The notes beneath the pieces are model-generated. The model saw only the letters and a list, made by a program, of their open reading frames with translations, was not told where the DNA came from and ran no database searches. A program made the position numbers and the translations under genes. From Moringa oleifera (taxonomy: Eukaryota > Streptophyta > Magnoliopsida > Brassicales > Moringaceae): DNA of 64,000 nucleotides. The stretch spans positions 1,178,001-1,242,000 of the forward strand of contig JAJFZO010000345.1 in the NCBI GenBank assembly GCA_021397835.1, read 5' to 3'. The stretch's first letter is position 1, and each line of letters starts with the position of its first letter. Positions 47,470 to 60,400 of the stretch are shown here, in pieces.

Positions 47470-50400
47470 TTATCCAACTTCCTTTAGCTGAGTCTCCATG
47501 AGCCTTAAGGATGGAATTTTCATTTCTATTGGTGATATTGCTTCTATAACATATACAAAAGAATATGGATTGCCCCCAATTGATATCTTTATTAAAGTTC
47601 TAAAAATGTTTAAGGCCAAAATCAACATGTTATGCCAATCTTTATAGGTCATTATCATCTTTTAAATGATCTTCTTAATGTTTTCATTGGCAGCTTCTAC
47701 CGTTCCATTTATTTTGGGTCCAGAGAGGGTAGATTATGGTGCTTTATGTTAAGTTGCACACATATCTTTTTTATCTGTTTGTTATTCAAGTTAACTGCAT
47801 TGTCTGAGATGATTCTCTTTAGAGGCCCATGTCTAGATAATTTCTTTTTTCAAAAATCGATTTACTATAATCTTCGTGGCATGGGAATAGGGACCACCTT
47901 CTACCCATTTGGTAAAATAATCTATAAATATAAGAATAAATTGATGCCCATTGCCTTTAAAGATATAGGTCTAATTACATGAATGCCGATTGGAGAATGG
48001 CCAAGGTGAGTTTATCATATGTAAAGGAAATGGAGAAGCATGCATTTTGTCTTCATAAATTTGGCATTTATGGTATTTTTTCACCTATTAGATACAATCT
48101 TGGTCCATAACCAATAAGAAGTATCCTACTCTCATGATTTGTTTGCTATTTTTGGTCCATTAGTGTGAGTATCGCATGCCATTTTACTTTACTTTTATTT
48201 TTACATCAAAGCAGTGCCTAGTTAAAACTTTTCTTGTAAAAGATTTCATTGTTTAGGATGAAATTCACAGCTAATCATCTCATCATCTTTTCAGCATTTT
48301 TAGTAGCATTTTCTAGATATTCTTAATTTTTCAAATATTTTTGAACATCATAATACCATGGTTTTTCTTGCAACTTTTCTTCGATCACAGCACAGTATGC
48401 TGGTAACTCTTATTTTAATTGGCAATACTAGTGATGGATCATTGACCTGGAACACGGATGATAGTATTGCTAAAGCATTAGTCATTTAGTTTTCTTCTCT
48501 ACGTAGATGGCAGAAAGTTATCTATTCAAAGTCCTTAATCAATTCTTTTACCAAGGGATAATATTTTACTAGTTCCTAGATTCTAGCCATCCAATTGCTT
48601 TTCAACTGATATATCACCAAGGTTAGATCATCAAACACTTTTACACACGTAATTCCATAATACACACTTTATATTCTTCTACATTATTGGTTGAGATGAA
48701 ATCCAAATGCGCTGTGAATAGGCAATATTGTCCTTTTAGATATTTCAGCATTGCTTTAATGCCATGTTCGAGCATATTGGAAGCTCCATTGAAATATATA
48801 TGCCAATACTCCTCATACTGCACTAGTTCTTCAATAACTACCATTAGATCTTCATCAAAAAAAGCAAAATTTACTAATTAATATTCATTACTAACGCTAT
48901 TTGCTAAGAAATCTAACATAGCACTAATTTTGATAGACTTTTGAAAAACATATATCAAGTCAAATTCTAATAACAAAACCTTCCATCGCGCCTATCATTT
49001 TAACGAAGATAGTCTTTTGAACAAATATATTATGGGATCTAGTTTGGTAGTGATCCATATGGTATGGGTTAATAAACATTGGTGAAGCTTTTATACAACC
49101 TAAGCCACTGCACATAATATTTTCTCAATCAATGAATAATTGGCCTTATATTTAGTAAATATCTTGCTTAAATAATAGATGGCATATTCTTTCTTCTTTG
49201 GATCATCCAGTTGTGTTGGTACACATCCCAATGACCTTTATTAAGCACCAGTGGCATTAATTATAAGGGATATGTCAAATACATTTTGATCTTATCAAAG
49301 GCCTATTAATATTCTTCATTCTATTTCTTAGCATCATTCTTCTTTAATAATTTAAATATTGGGTTGCATATATTTTTCATTTCAATGATGAATCTCGTAA
49401 CATAATTGAGTTGGCCTAAAAATCCTCTGACTTCTTTTATAATCTTTGGTAGTGGTAATTTCTTGATAACTTTCACTTTATCAAGATCTATTTCAATTCC
49501 TTGTTTGCTGATTATGAATCCTAATAGTTTTTTTGATTGCATTCCAAAAGTAAACTTATTCGAGTTTAATTTTAACTTATATTGCTTTAGCCTTTCAAAG
49601 AGTTGTCACAGGTTTTCCACATGGCTCTCATTTTGGTGAGATTTTGCTATCATATCATCGACGTATACTTCTATGGACTTGTGCATCATATCATGAAAAA
49701 GTATTACCATAGCCTTTTGATATGTTGCCTCTATATTCTTAAGTCCAAATGGCATCACATAATAGCAAAATGTTCCAAGAGTTAGAGAGACAATTTAGAA
49801 TATGAATATGGTATCAACATGATAGGTACCCTCTGTTTTTATGGCCTTTGTTATATAGGCTCATTATTCACATTCATCACATTCTTTGAGGACCTTTGGT
49901 GCATTAAACCTAAGAGTTTGAAGATAAAATTTGTCTCCTTTTTTTTCTTCTTTATGGAAAAAAGTTTCTTCAATTGGGCATGATCTGTTAATCTACCAGT
50001 TCATATTGCATCTTTGATGAATTCTCTGGTTTACACAATATCCAAATCTTTGCCTCATCATAATTAACAACCTCTTATAGAAAAAAGCTTTAAGGGTCTC
50101 GATGAATGTTTATATCTGCTTTCTCTCAGTTAAGCAGGGTTATACCTTTATTATGACTTCCCTTCATCATCTAGTAGATTCTTTGAAAGTTTCGTTTGCC
50201 TTTTTGCTTTTTGCATGGAGGGTTATCTTGTTGGGAGCCAACTCCTTCATACACTGATAGTGGTTGAGCAAGGCCATAGCTAGATCTCTCTAACTTTGTA
50301 TCTTCGATGCTTTCAAGTTTGTACACCACTCTAATGCTTCTTCGTTGAGGTTATGCTGAAAGCAATGAATTAGTAATTTTTAATTACTGTTATAACTGTG

Positions 50401-50900
50401 CATTTTATGCAAATAGACCCTTAAATGCATCTTTGGTCATTTAGTCTCATTATATTTATCGAATTTGGGCACTTTGAATTTGGAAGGGATGACTAACCTG
50501 GGGACTAGACTAAGGTCCACTATGTCTACCCCTGTATGCTCCCTTACTCTTTGAAATTCTTTAATCTTTTTCATTATGAATTTCACCTGTATCAGAAACT
50601 TTTGTTTTACATTGCTAGTCCTATGGGTTTTTTTGGCTCTTTCAGATATTCAGCAACCAGGATATGAATAGGGTCAATGGCCTTTTACTCGTTATTACTC
50701 TTTTACTCATAGCCATTATTTACCCCCTTAGCTATTAGGGCGTTTCTTAATGCTTTGACTATGGCTAGGCTGGCTGGTTGAAAGCTACAAAGCTTTTTTT
50801 CTTTTCTCTATTCTAGTATATCTTTCTTTCTAGGTTCACCTTTTTTACTAGTGCTTCCATTGACTTCAACATGTCTTGGAATTGTTTGGCCATCAAAATT
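47470..50900 (-). pseudogene. gag-pol of the large gypsy element
   Basis: Reading the minus strand downwards: gag near 50480-50130 (PKFGKYNETK, HLRVYLHKM, ALEWCTNLK); reverse transcriptase with PFGLKNIEATYQKAM and the catalytic YVDD (49655-49666); then KLLGFIISKQGIEID and EVRGFLGQLNYVTRFI (49542-49321). A second, archaeal-type RNase H follows, with YFNGASN, HGIKAML and STNNVEEYK (48844-48641). The integrase core contains NGHQFILIFIDYFTKWVE (about 47990-47900), RIISDNA with a catalytic Asp, and MTYKDWHNM through SPIEMKIPSLR (47658-47470). The duplicated RNase H is a Tat/Ogre hallmark. Protease was not pinned down. Frameshifts and stops occur between every recognisable block. Confidence 0.85.
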
Positions 50901-50904
50901 TGAA

Positions 50905-52395
50905 GATTTATATAATTTTGCAGCATTCAGATCTACATTTTTGTTTAGGCTTGGGCTATCTTAGCTTAAACTATCTTAATCATCTCTATTATTGTGTCAT
51001 AATCCTTCATTTTTGCTTCTTATAAAGTTCTTGAATCAGTCTTATATTCTTTTATGACCAAGTGCTTCTTTGCTTTCCCTATTGTAAATTTTTGAAGCAG
51101 TTTAGTCTAAGAAAAAGGTTTTGTTAATTTCTTTTAAGCAATCAATATTTCACATTAGGCCCATAATTGAAGACATCTTATGCTTTCTGATACATGAATA
51201 AAATTCTGCTAAGGAAGGCCTCTGTTTCCCTTAGTTGCCAGCATTGGAAATTTCTCTAATGCTTTTGCATCTCTCTATGCATGTAAGTGGCCATTTTCAT
51301 TGCTTACACTACTTGCATCCATAAAGTATCAAGATTCTCCGTCATTTTTTTTTTTTTGGTATTTTCCTTGGTCTTCACACCATTGAAAGCAAATTTCCTT
51401 AGCCCAGCTTCTTCATACTTTGATGTTTACTTTGGCATCTCTACTTTAGCCTTTAACAAGTCTTGATCCATCATACTTATCAGCTAATTTAACTTAAGTG
51501 TGTATTTTTTTCTCGCCATTATTGATACAGCTTCATTTGTTTTGCCTATTCCTTAGTGGTGGAGATGATCCTTTAAAGCTTTCTATTTTCTTTCTCCATC
51601 TGATGCAGTGTTGTAGCTTTTCTTTTTAGCTCTTTATGTTTCTCCATGCTTTCTCTCATGAGGAAGTCCCTTTCTTTTCTTAAATCTTCTATCTCTTGGG
51701 CTATCCTTCGCATTTTTTCATTATTCCTTGATTTTAACCTTTAGGTACAGAAGCTTTTTAATTTTTGATCTCGAACAAAGCTTATTTCTTTTCCTTTCAA
51801 GCCATTTTTATGATCTCTTCGGATATAAACTTTGTACTTCAAGGCCAATATCTTTTGTTGCCACTTGGATTTTTCGACTTCCTATGATTCTTTCTTTTTT
51901 TTTTTTTTTTGAAAGCATTTAATTTCTTCTTGTTTTGACTTCATGAGAGAGGTTTTGACCATTGGCAACCATGTTGTTAAGGTTGATCCCCAAATTCTGC
52001 CTTTTTTTCTAAAAGGTGTACGAGTATCATAGTGTTATCCACCCATTTGCTTTTTGGCATTAAATAAGGTGTTTCCTATTTTATCTAATGTTTTTTATTT
52101 TGTATGTCGATCATGCTTCATCATACTCGAACATTTCTTTGACCAATTCATGTAAGATCGACATACATTCTTTCATGCCCATCTACCTTAATATTACCAG
52201 TGGTGTATACTTAACATTTCCCCATATTTTGAGTAAAGGCACACAATAGAATTCTCCTATCCTATACAAAATAGCTTCGTATGAGATCTAGGGTATTATC
52301 CATTGTATCTACTCTTTTGTTAAGTTAGAAACATTTTTTGTTCACTCATACATGGTTTTGTTTTCACATCTACCTTCCTCATGAAATGTCTCTAT
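50905..52395 (-). other. Region between the DUF7745-like ORF and gag
   Basis: Minus-strand translation is Lys/Glu-rich in places (around 51500-51720), compatible with a helical gag N-terminus, but frames are broken and no domain can be named. Confidence 0.35.
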
Positions 52396-52401
52396 CGAGT
52401 G

Positions 52402-52791
52402 CTACTGAACTTTGGATATTTTCTGGTTTATTTTGAGATGGCTTTTGAGCCATTTAAAAAGTAGAGGTATTCCTCCTGGCAAATATTTTGCCCCATTCCT
52501 ACTATAGTGTCCTAAGGACCTTAAAGTTTTTACCAATATTACTAGACTTGGGTTTACTCTGTGAAGATAAGCCACTAAGAAGTCCACCATTGAAATCTCC
52601 ACTTGGCCTTGCACTTTAGAGCATATTAGAAGCCCATAGATTGCCGATGCTAACCCTTTTCTTCCCAATTCTTCCCTTAGATGGTCTTTAATGTATATGA
52701 AAAGGAACTCTTGTGTAATGTAGTTGAAGACCACTCTATGATGAACAACTTTTTCAACTCCAGCTTTGTATGTCCTAAAAGGTTTTTCCAA
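52402..52791 (-). pseudogene. DUF7745-like ORF of the gypsy element
   Basis: A 129-codon frame reads GLASAIYGLLICSKVQG, VEISMVDFLVAYLHRVNP, SLVILVKTLRSLGHYSR, YLPGGIPLLFKWLKSHLK. The order LAIYGL, DFF, NP..AIL..T.RSL, then LLY.WLKSH is that of the plant DUF7745 domain, which I know from ORFs near the 5' end of gypsy-type elements in many eudicots. Its function is unknown. The frame is open but starts inside the domain, so the N-terminus is lost. It is in the same orientation as gag-pol. Confidence 0.6.
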
Positions 52792-52799
52792 CTACTTCT

Positions 52800-53550
52800 C
52801 GATTAGGATTTTTTTTAAAAAAAAACTTAAGTATAATTTGTAGTGCTTTACTAGTCTTAGCCTTAACAACTTTAATTCTACTAGGCTATTTTTCTTTATG
52901 CTAGTTTAACCTCGACTAGTAACTTAATCTCATTATTCAGGCCATCTCTTTTCTTTGATTGTTCTTTCTTAAACTAGCACAAGACATGTTTACTTTCAGC
53001 TACAACCGGTCAAATTCTTATCTTTCTAGGAAATTATAAAAGAATGCATCACGAAATGATGAATTTCCAGCTGATGTAAAACATAATAATTTAACATGTG
53101 TGCTTCTATCAGGTTTATTTTTCTAATCTTAACCACGACTTTACCTTAGATTAAATACATGCATTAGCTATGCAGATACCAGCTTCTAAAGGTTCTCAAA
53201 TTCCTCTAATTTGATTAATAAGAGCTCTCTAAGACTTGTTGTTATCGTGACGCTGAATAGCGTTCAGGATTACTAGTAAGTCCTTGGTTCAATCTAAGTG
53301 AAATACTTCACCAGCTTTATGGAGTAAATGTTTCCTCTCAAAAGCATGGCTACACATAATTCTCCTAAGGATTGAAGCCCGGGTTTAGAGCTTATGTTAT
53401 ACTTCATGGTGTGTGCTTATGTTATGACAATTATTAAGGCAAACATAATAAGCAGGAAAATAAAGCATAAGTCTAAAGAAAGAAAGAAATCAAAACTTTG
53501 GCCTAACTCACTATGAAACCAAAGATTTTAGGTTCGATCCTTAATGGGGT
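52800..53550 (-). other. Leader region of the large gypsy element
   Basis: It lies between the 5' LTR and the DUF7745-like ORF. No coding sequence is supported. A primer site is expected near 53540-53555, where the minus strand reads aacaactcacgaccccatt, but the match to known sites is poor. Confidence 0.35.
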
Positions 53551-53554
53551 CGTG

Positions 53555-56500
53555 AGTTGTTAAGATCGAAGTTTCAATTGAAGAAACCCATAACATGAGA
53601 AAAATGTTAGGAATTACCACCAGTCTTTTTAGGTGCAATTGGCCATCAATTTAAAATAAGGCTTAACTAGTTTTAAAGAAATGAGATTCTAGGCTCGAGA
53701 GTTGGTTATGCTTGAGAAATGATTAGCATCCCTAAAATGCCTAAAAATTAGTACCATTTTTATTATTTCTTTAAAAAATAATTTTTGGGATCTTTTGGTT
53801 AAAGTACTCAAAAATTTGTACTTATTCCATCCCAACGTATTGACACAAATTAGCAGCAAATGATAGGCAGATCAAAGAAGTACAATGCACCTTAGTAGCA
53901 TTGGCTTCCCATTTTCAACAACATCAGCTTCACTTTGAAAGGTCTTTTAAGATCTGTTGAAGTGCATTGGCCGATTCCAAGTTGATTTCCTCACTCTCTA
54001 GCCTTATATAGTTATTACAATATCTTTAATTTTGTTTATTTTTGTCTAAGTGACCCAAGAACAGGTTTGCCCAGTAACCTTCATTGTACTGCCCAATTCT
54101 CCTAAACTTAGGCTCAACTCATGTTTTTAGCATCAAGCTTTAATCTTTCTATGTATTTTGGACCATCTCTATAAGATTTTTAATATGAAATGCATCCATT
54201 GGTTGAAGAATTCAGCTTGAGCTAGTCTATCGAGTGTGCTACCTTCGAGTATAATACCATGTGAGCAAACCCATTGCCATATGTGAAATTTTAGTTGACT
54301 AGGCAGGTTGGCCTCTACTTATTTGTGACCAAGTCGATGTTCCATGCTATATTACCTCTTGTATTATTTCGAACTAATGTGACAACATCGCTCAGATGGC
54401 ACCATGCCACATCATTTAATGAATAAGTGAGTATTAATGCTATATTCTACCATGTTAGTGACATCAATCGCTAGCACCCTACCACTTGGTTTCTCTTGCC
54501 CACTGTTAACAACTATTTTTCACTTTATCAGTAAAGGCAACCAACCATACTGTGCCATATTAGCTTGACATGCCATGTTAGCAACGTCACTCTCGAAGAT
54601 ACTGTTTTTCATGATTACTTTCTCTCAACAGCTAATTTTTCTAAAAATTCTTTTCTTCTCATTCAGTCGCTTCTTCCTCATAATCTTCTTCATTTTCTCC
54701 CTTTTTACACCCTCTAAGCTCTATAGATTTTCTTAGAGGGAGTCTTAATCTTTTACAATAAAGATCCCCCTCTGTCTTTAGGTAATTTTTACTCTTTTTC
54801 TCTTTTTTGCTTGAATACTCTAGTTTATCATGGAATTCATAAGTTCTTTGATAGTTACTAATAGGGATTTGGTTAGAATTATGAAAACTTATAGGATCCT
54901 TGCCTCAGTGGGCATGGTGATACCCACTTTGGATGAGAAGCCATAATTTGAAAAGCCAGGCGCCCTTTGTGTGTTTGAGGAATGTCTCAAAAGAGGCTTG
55001 AGACTTCCTCTAAGCATTATATTTAGACAGGTTTATGAAAGTTATAAGATATCTCCTTTTGAATTGGTTTCTAATTTTTGAAAAATCTTAGTTGCCTTCT
55101 CTACTTGGTGTCTAGATTTAAGAATTATTGAATTTTTATCCTTATAGTTCTTTAAGTTCTCTGAGCTAAAGCAACCAAAAATCTACCTTGACCACCTTAA
55201 GAAGTTAGCATTTCTCTTCTAAGAGACCTTCTTTTGTGCCTTTGATCTCCTAAAGGCAATGAAGAATTAGAGGTAATTTTATTTTTAGGTGCTTTAGAAT
55301 AAGATTCCCATTATGATTAACCAATAAACCTTTCTCAACCAGGATTATGGTAGTAACACTAACTTGTATGAGTCTCTACTATTTCCAAGCAAACACTAGT
55401 AAGCAGCATGAAGACTCTGCTTATGTCAATCTATTTTGAAGAGGCTTTGATAGCTACAGTACACTCTCACTTAATTTCCTAAGAGCTTCCCTTTGTGTCA
55501 TTAGCTAGAAAGCCCCCTAACCTACCCCTTATTTTATCTTTAGTAATAGCAAACTCTCTTTTAAAGTTTGCCTCAACCCACTTTTCCTCTACCTTACCTA
55601 GACACCTGTCCCCCATCAAGAGACCACTTTATGTCAAAGTTCTTAATCCATTTCCTTCAGATGAATCAAAGTCTTCATCATTTGGTAATGAATTTTCTAA
55701 TATGATATGAATTTTTATGCTTTTACTGTCACTAACTTTACTTATTTTTCTTTATAAATCACTTCTCAATCATGCCTAGAGCTAGAAAGAGAAACTTTGA
55801 AAATGAAGGTGGCTGAGAGGACACCACCATGCTCTTTCTCTGAGAAAGGTAAGGTGGCTGCACTCTTCCTGTGAAAAGCAGGTACTTGGTGGAATGCTCC
55901 ACTGAGAATGGTGCCTTTCGCAGACTTCTTTTAATAATAGCCTACAACTATTACCACTTCTTCCCTGACCCAAGATTTTAAGAAAATGTTTAGCCTGTTA
56001 GCTGAGGTAAAACTCATCCTTTTTTGCTTGAATAATATTTACTTTTCTTTTTCATTATTTATCCATAATCCCTTTTCGTTGTAGGCTATTTAGGAGTTTA
56101 CTCAAATAGCAAAAAATATAAGATTCAAAGTCAAACTGAATCTGTATTCAAGGAAGTTAAGAAGGCTATCGAGGAGGCTTAAAAGAGATGAGCTAAATTG
56201 AAAACTGAAGTCCCCTGTCTCAAATTACAGAAAAAAAGCAAATCAAAAAGTCTCCATGTTAAAGGTAGAGATAGAGAAAATAAGGGTACACTTTAGTTTT
56301 TAGCAGGAAAAACTAAAGATGGATTAGTTAGAGCTGGCTGCAACAAAAGAGAAGGCTGTAGCAGCATTTAAAGACATTGAGGAGCTGAACAAGTTGATTT
56401 TGGAAGAGTGTGTGGAAGTGTTCTAGGAAGTAAGAAAGGACATTGAAGCAAAGGTGTTGAAGGAGTATCCCTACCTTAATCTTTATCACCACTGCATCTA

Positions 56501-57408
56501 CTCATCCTCTACCTCTCAAGCTACTCCAGCATTGACTAATCCTGTAAGGAGTCTTATTTTTATCTCCTCAGAGTCCATGAAACAATTTTGCAAGAATTGA
56601 ATAGGGAGACTACTGACACTAAAGAAAAGAATGATTGAATGCATTTTCTTCTTTCGATCTAGTAATCCTTTTTATAAAAATGAAATGCACTTTATTTTGT
56701 AATTTCTTGTTTATTCTCCTCTTTTAAATACTAAAAGAAATTTTAACAATCTCAAAAACCTTAACTTCTATCATAATAGACTCATATGCTTTCTACAAAA
56801 CTTGGAGATAGACTCTTAAAGGCAAGTAGGCATACTCTTCCTAGGAAAAGTGTCAAAAATATTGAATGAGAGGGTAGATAGTCTGCTTTTACCCATAATA
56901 GGAATTTGACATCCATATATATATATATATTTTGCAACATCACGCAGACTATCTAGTACTCATTCTAAAAAATTTTAGACTCTCCCCAATTTTTGGTAAA
57001 CTTTGGTAGGGAAAAGTGTCAAAATTAGCTAAAGATGTGCTTGGACACTCTTTCTTACTAAGAATAAAAGATTACCATATCTTATCATTTTTTCCCCACC
57101 TTAAATAGACTTTCCTGTAGCTCCTTCCATGAATTTTTTAAGGTTTCCCCACTCCTAGGCAGACTTTCCCTATCTTTAGACAGAACTTCCCTAGGATGAG
57201 TATCAAATATTACTAAATGAGAGTCTTGACACTTTGCTTTTCTTTTTTGGAAGGTTGCTTGCTAGATCTCCCTCTCACGTCTAATTTCTCTCTCAACCAA
57301 CGTCATTTGAATAGTCTTCCATAAGAGCGATGTTGCTATTTTTTAAGTTGCATGCTAGTAGTGGCGCCTTTAGTTTCTACAATTCCAGTGAGGGAAAATT
57401 TGAGTATT
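53555..57408 (-). mobile_element. 5' LTR of the large gypsy element (~3.85 kb)
   Basis: The left part (53560-53860) shares gctcgagagttggttatgc and gattagcatccctaaaatgcc with the LTRs at 25659, 27412 and 33801. The right part (56160-57408) is shared with the left LTR of this element. Its outer edge at gagtattgaca (about 57408) is where the minisatellite begins. If the left edge is right, the LTR is about 3.85 kb and contains an antisense reading frame (54850-56640). An alternative is that this frame belongs to a second element nested in a shorter LTR. Confidence 0.55.
54850..56640 (+). pseudogene. Antisense ORF in the LTR: putative gypsy-type transposon domain plus coiled coil
   Basis: Plus-strand reading from about 54885 gives MKTYRILASVGMVIP, KPGALCVFEECLKRGLRLPL, SIIFRQVYESYKISPFELV and ILVAFSTWCLDLRIIEF, with a few stops. 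This pattern (G.RLPL..F..EVL..Y...P.QL.PN.WRILV.F) is that of the putative gypsy-type transposon domain PF04195. A Ser/Pro-rich linker follows (55495-55710). Then comes a helical segment at about 56150-56500 (KLKTEVPCLKLQ, AATKEKAVAAFKDIEEL, ILEECVEVF, VRKDIEAKVLKEYPYL), and the frame closes near 56640. The same tail is present at 44270-44560. The strand is opposite to gag-pol. No known function. Confidence 0.6.
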
Positions 57409-57419
57409 GACAAGGGTCT

Positions 57420-60400
57420 TTTAAATTTTTGACCTAATTATATTTTAGGCTTAATTATTTATTTATGTCATTTTGTTCTTAAACTTAATTATAGATTAAG
57501 CCCAACAATTTATTATGCCTAATCATATATTAAGCTCAATTTTTAATTAAGCTTAATCAAATCTTATGTTCAATTGATTATAAGTCATAATCAATTTATG
57601 GGCTCAATTAATTATTAAGCTCTATTAAAATTTACATTTGATTAATTGTTGGGTCATTAATTTTAAGTTTAATTACATCTCAAGCTTAGTTATATCTGAA
57701 ACCAAGTAAATTATTAAGGTCAAATATATTTCAGACCCAGTTATATATGAAGCACAACTTTTATTAGGCCCTATTAGATAATAAGTTTAACTAATTCTTA
57801 TGCATAAGACTTAATGAATTATTAACTAAATTATTTGTTAGGTCCAATTATTTATTAGACTAAATCATATCTTTGGTCTAATATTTTATTTGACTCAATT
57901 CCATATTAGAATTAATTATTTATTAAGCTCAATTATATGCTAAGAGTAATTTTTTATTACACCTAATTAAATCCTAGGCTCAATTAACTGTTTAGCCTAA
58001 CAAATTATTAGGCCTAATGTATTGTTAAGTTTAGTTAGTCAAAGGGCTCAATTATTTATTAGGTTTATTTCGTTTTTAGGTCTAACTATATGTCAAGTCT
58101 AGCTTTTTATTAGGTCAATTAATAATTTAGTGAAACTAATTGTTTAGCTCAATTAACTACTAAACTCAATTACATTTGAGGCCAATTATTTTTATAATCC
58201 AATCATTTCTTAACTCCAATTACATTAGGCTCTTTTTTTTTTTTTTTTGAAGTTGGAAGTATCTTTCCATTTTATGCATGATATACCAACTATATCTTGA
58301 GCACAATTATTTATTATTAAGCTAAATTATTTATTGGGCCCAGTTATATCAAGTCTAATTAAAATTTAGGTCCAATTATATCTGAGACCTAATTTACTCT
58401 GAGGTCATATTATTTGTCAAGCTTATGCATGCTAAGCCTAATTAATTATTATTCCAATTATATCTTAAATCATACTAACTATTTGACTAGTTATATTTTA
58501 GGCTTAATTATGTATTAATGTCATTTCGTTCTTAAACCTAGTTACAAATTAACTTAATTATTTATTACAATGAGTTATATACCCAATGTTCTCTCAAACC
58601 CATTTAAATCTTAGGTCCAATTAATTCTTATACACAATTAAATCTTAAGCTTAATTCATTATTAAGCCAAAATAATTATTAGGTCTAATTAATCATTAAG
58701 CTTAATTCATTATTAAGCCAAATTAATTATCAGGTTTAATTAATTATTAAGCTCAATTACACTTGAGACTTAATTATTCATTAAGTTAGGTTCAATTAAT
58801 TATTTATTAAGCTTAATTTTTTATTAAACCAAATTAAATCTAAGGCTCAATGAATCATTTGGCCCAATATTAATATCTAGGCTCAATTACGTAATAGGCT
58901 GAATTATTTATTAAGCTCATTTATTCTTGGACCCAAGTCAAATTTTTTTATTAGGCTCTATTAAATATTAGGCCTAATTATTGTTATATTACAAATTATT
59001 TTTAGGCCCATTAATATATGTTAAGCTAATTTTGTTTTGACTAAATTATTTTTTTGTTTCGTGCATAATAGATCTAATTATATCTTAAACCCTATTATTG
59101 ATTATTAGATCTAATTATCTATTGAGCCCAATTATTTGCAAGGCCTAATTATTTTAAAATTTAATTATAATTTTGATCTATTTATATCATAAGGTCAATT
59201 TGTTCCTAAGTCAAATTAATTACTAAACCCAATTGTACTTTAAATCTAATTAATTATTGGATCCAATTATATTTTACCTAATTATACATTAAGTCCATCT
59301 CAATCTTAGGCCTAAAAATATGTCATGCCTAATGATTTATGACAATCAATTATACATTAAGCCCAACTTTTTAATTAGCCCAACTAACTTTTAGTCACAT
59401 TTAATTATAAGGACTAATTATTTATTAGACTCAAATTACATATAAAGCCTACTTATTTATTAAGCCTATTTCACTATGTGACCTATTTTTATATTGTTTT
59501 CAAATATTTTTTTAACTAGTTATATATTAAGCCAAAATTTTAAATAAACCTAATTAAATCTTGTGTTTAGCTAATTATTATAATCAATTAATTATTAGGT
59601 TCACCAAGTTGTTAGATGCAAATACTTGCTAGGATTATTATGTATTAGAGCTAATTATTTTTGGGCCCAATTAATTTACATTAGGCCCAAATGTTTTTTA
59701 AGCTTAATTACATTCATGATAGGCCCAATTAATTATTAGACCCAATAAATATTAAGCTCAATAAATACTTAAGCATTGGGCTAATGCACACTTGATCTAA
59801 TTTTTTATTAGGCTAAATTATTTGTTAGGCCTAAGTATATATGAGGTGTAGTTATATTCTACGTCCGATTTTTAAGTCCTAACTAAATCAAGACCTAATT
59901 AATTTAAGGTTTAATTATATCTTAGATCATATTATTTATTAAGCCTAATCATATCTTGAATTATTTACTGTGCTTGCTCATGTTTGTTTAATTAGTTTGG
60001 TCAAATTAATTAATTGACCCAATTATATTTTCGATCCAATCATTTTATAGTGCAAATTATAAATTATATCTAATTTTTATAAAGTCCAATTAAATCTTAG
60101 GGGCAACTAATTTTTAAGCATAATTAATTTTTAGAGTCAATTAATTACTGGGTATAATTAATTGTTAGGCTCAATTAAATCTTAGGTTTAATTATTTGTT
60201 AGATCAATTTAATTCTTATGTCCAATTATAGATTAAAACTAACTATTTTTGGGGTCAAATATTATATTAAGTTCAATTTGCCATTAGATCAAAGTAAATC
60301 TTAGCCTTAATTAATTATTAGGCCAAATGAATTGATATTTCCAATTAATTGTCAATTTCAACTGCATATTTCACCCAACTAAATATTATATCCAATTAAT

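Larger units (their letters stand above)
44262..57408 (-). mobile_element. Large Ty3/gypsy retrotransposon of Tat/Ogre type
   Basis: On the minus strand the order is: long 5' LTR (about 57408-53555), leader, DUF7745-like ORF (52791-52402), gag (about 50900-50100), reverse transcriptase, RNase H, archaeal-type second RNase H, integrase (to 47470), tandem repeats (46680-45690), and a left LTR (45408-44262, truncated). About 13 kb remain. Homologous repeat copies at both ends and a tract inside the left LTR that aligns with the corresponding tract of the element at 27412 support the boundaries. All reading frames carry stops, so it is non-functional. Confidence 0.75.

Noticed and set aside
48687..49785. 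Plus-strand open frames opposite the pol region
   Set aside because: They are antisense shadows of the RNase H and reverse transcriptase coding strand.
53521..53557. tRNA-like T-loop (ggttcgatcc) beside the gypsy LTR
   Set aside because: The flanking bases do not pair as a T-stem, there is no CCA at the right place, and no other tRNA arms are found. It may be a poor primer-site relic or chance.
27412..57408. Endogenous pararetrovirus as an explanation for the RT-containing region
   Set aside because: Integrase, paired LTR copies, a polypurine tract and a gypsy-type domain order are present; no movement-protein or coat-protein motifs were seen.
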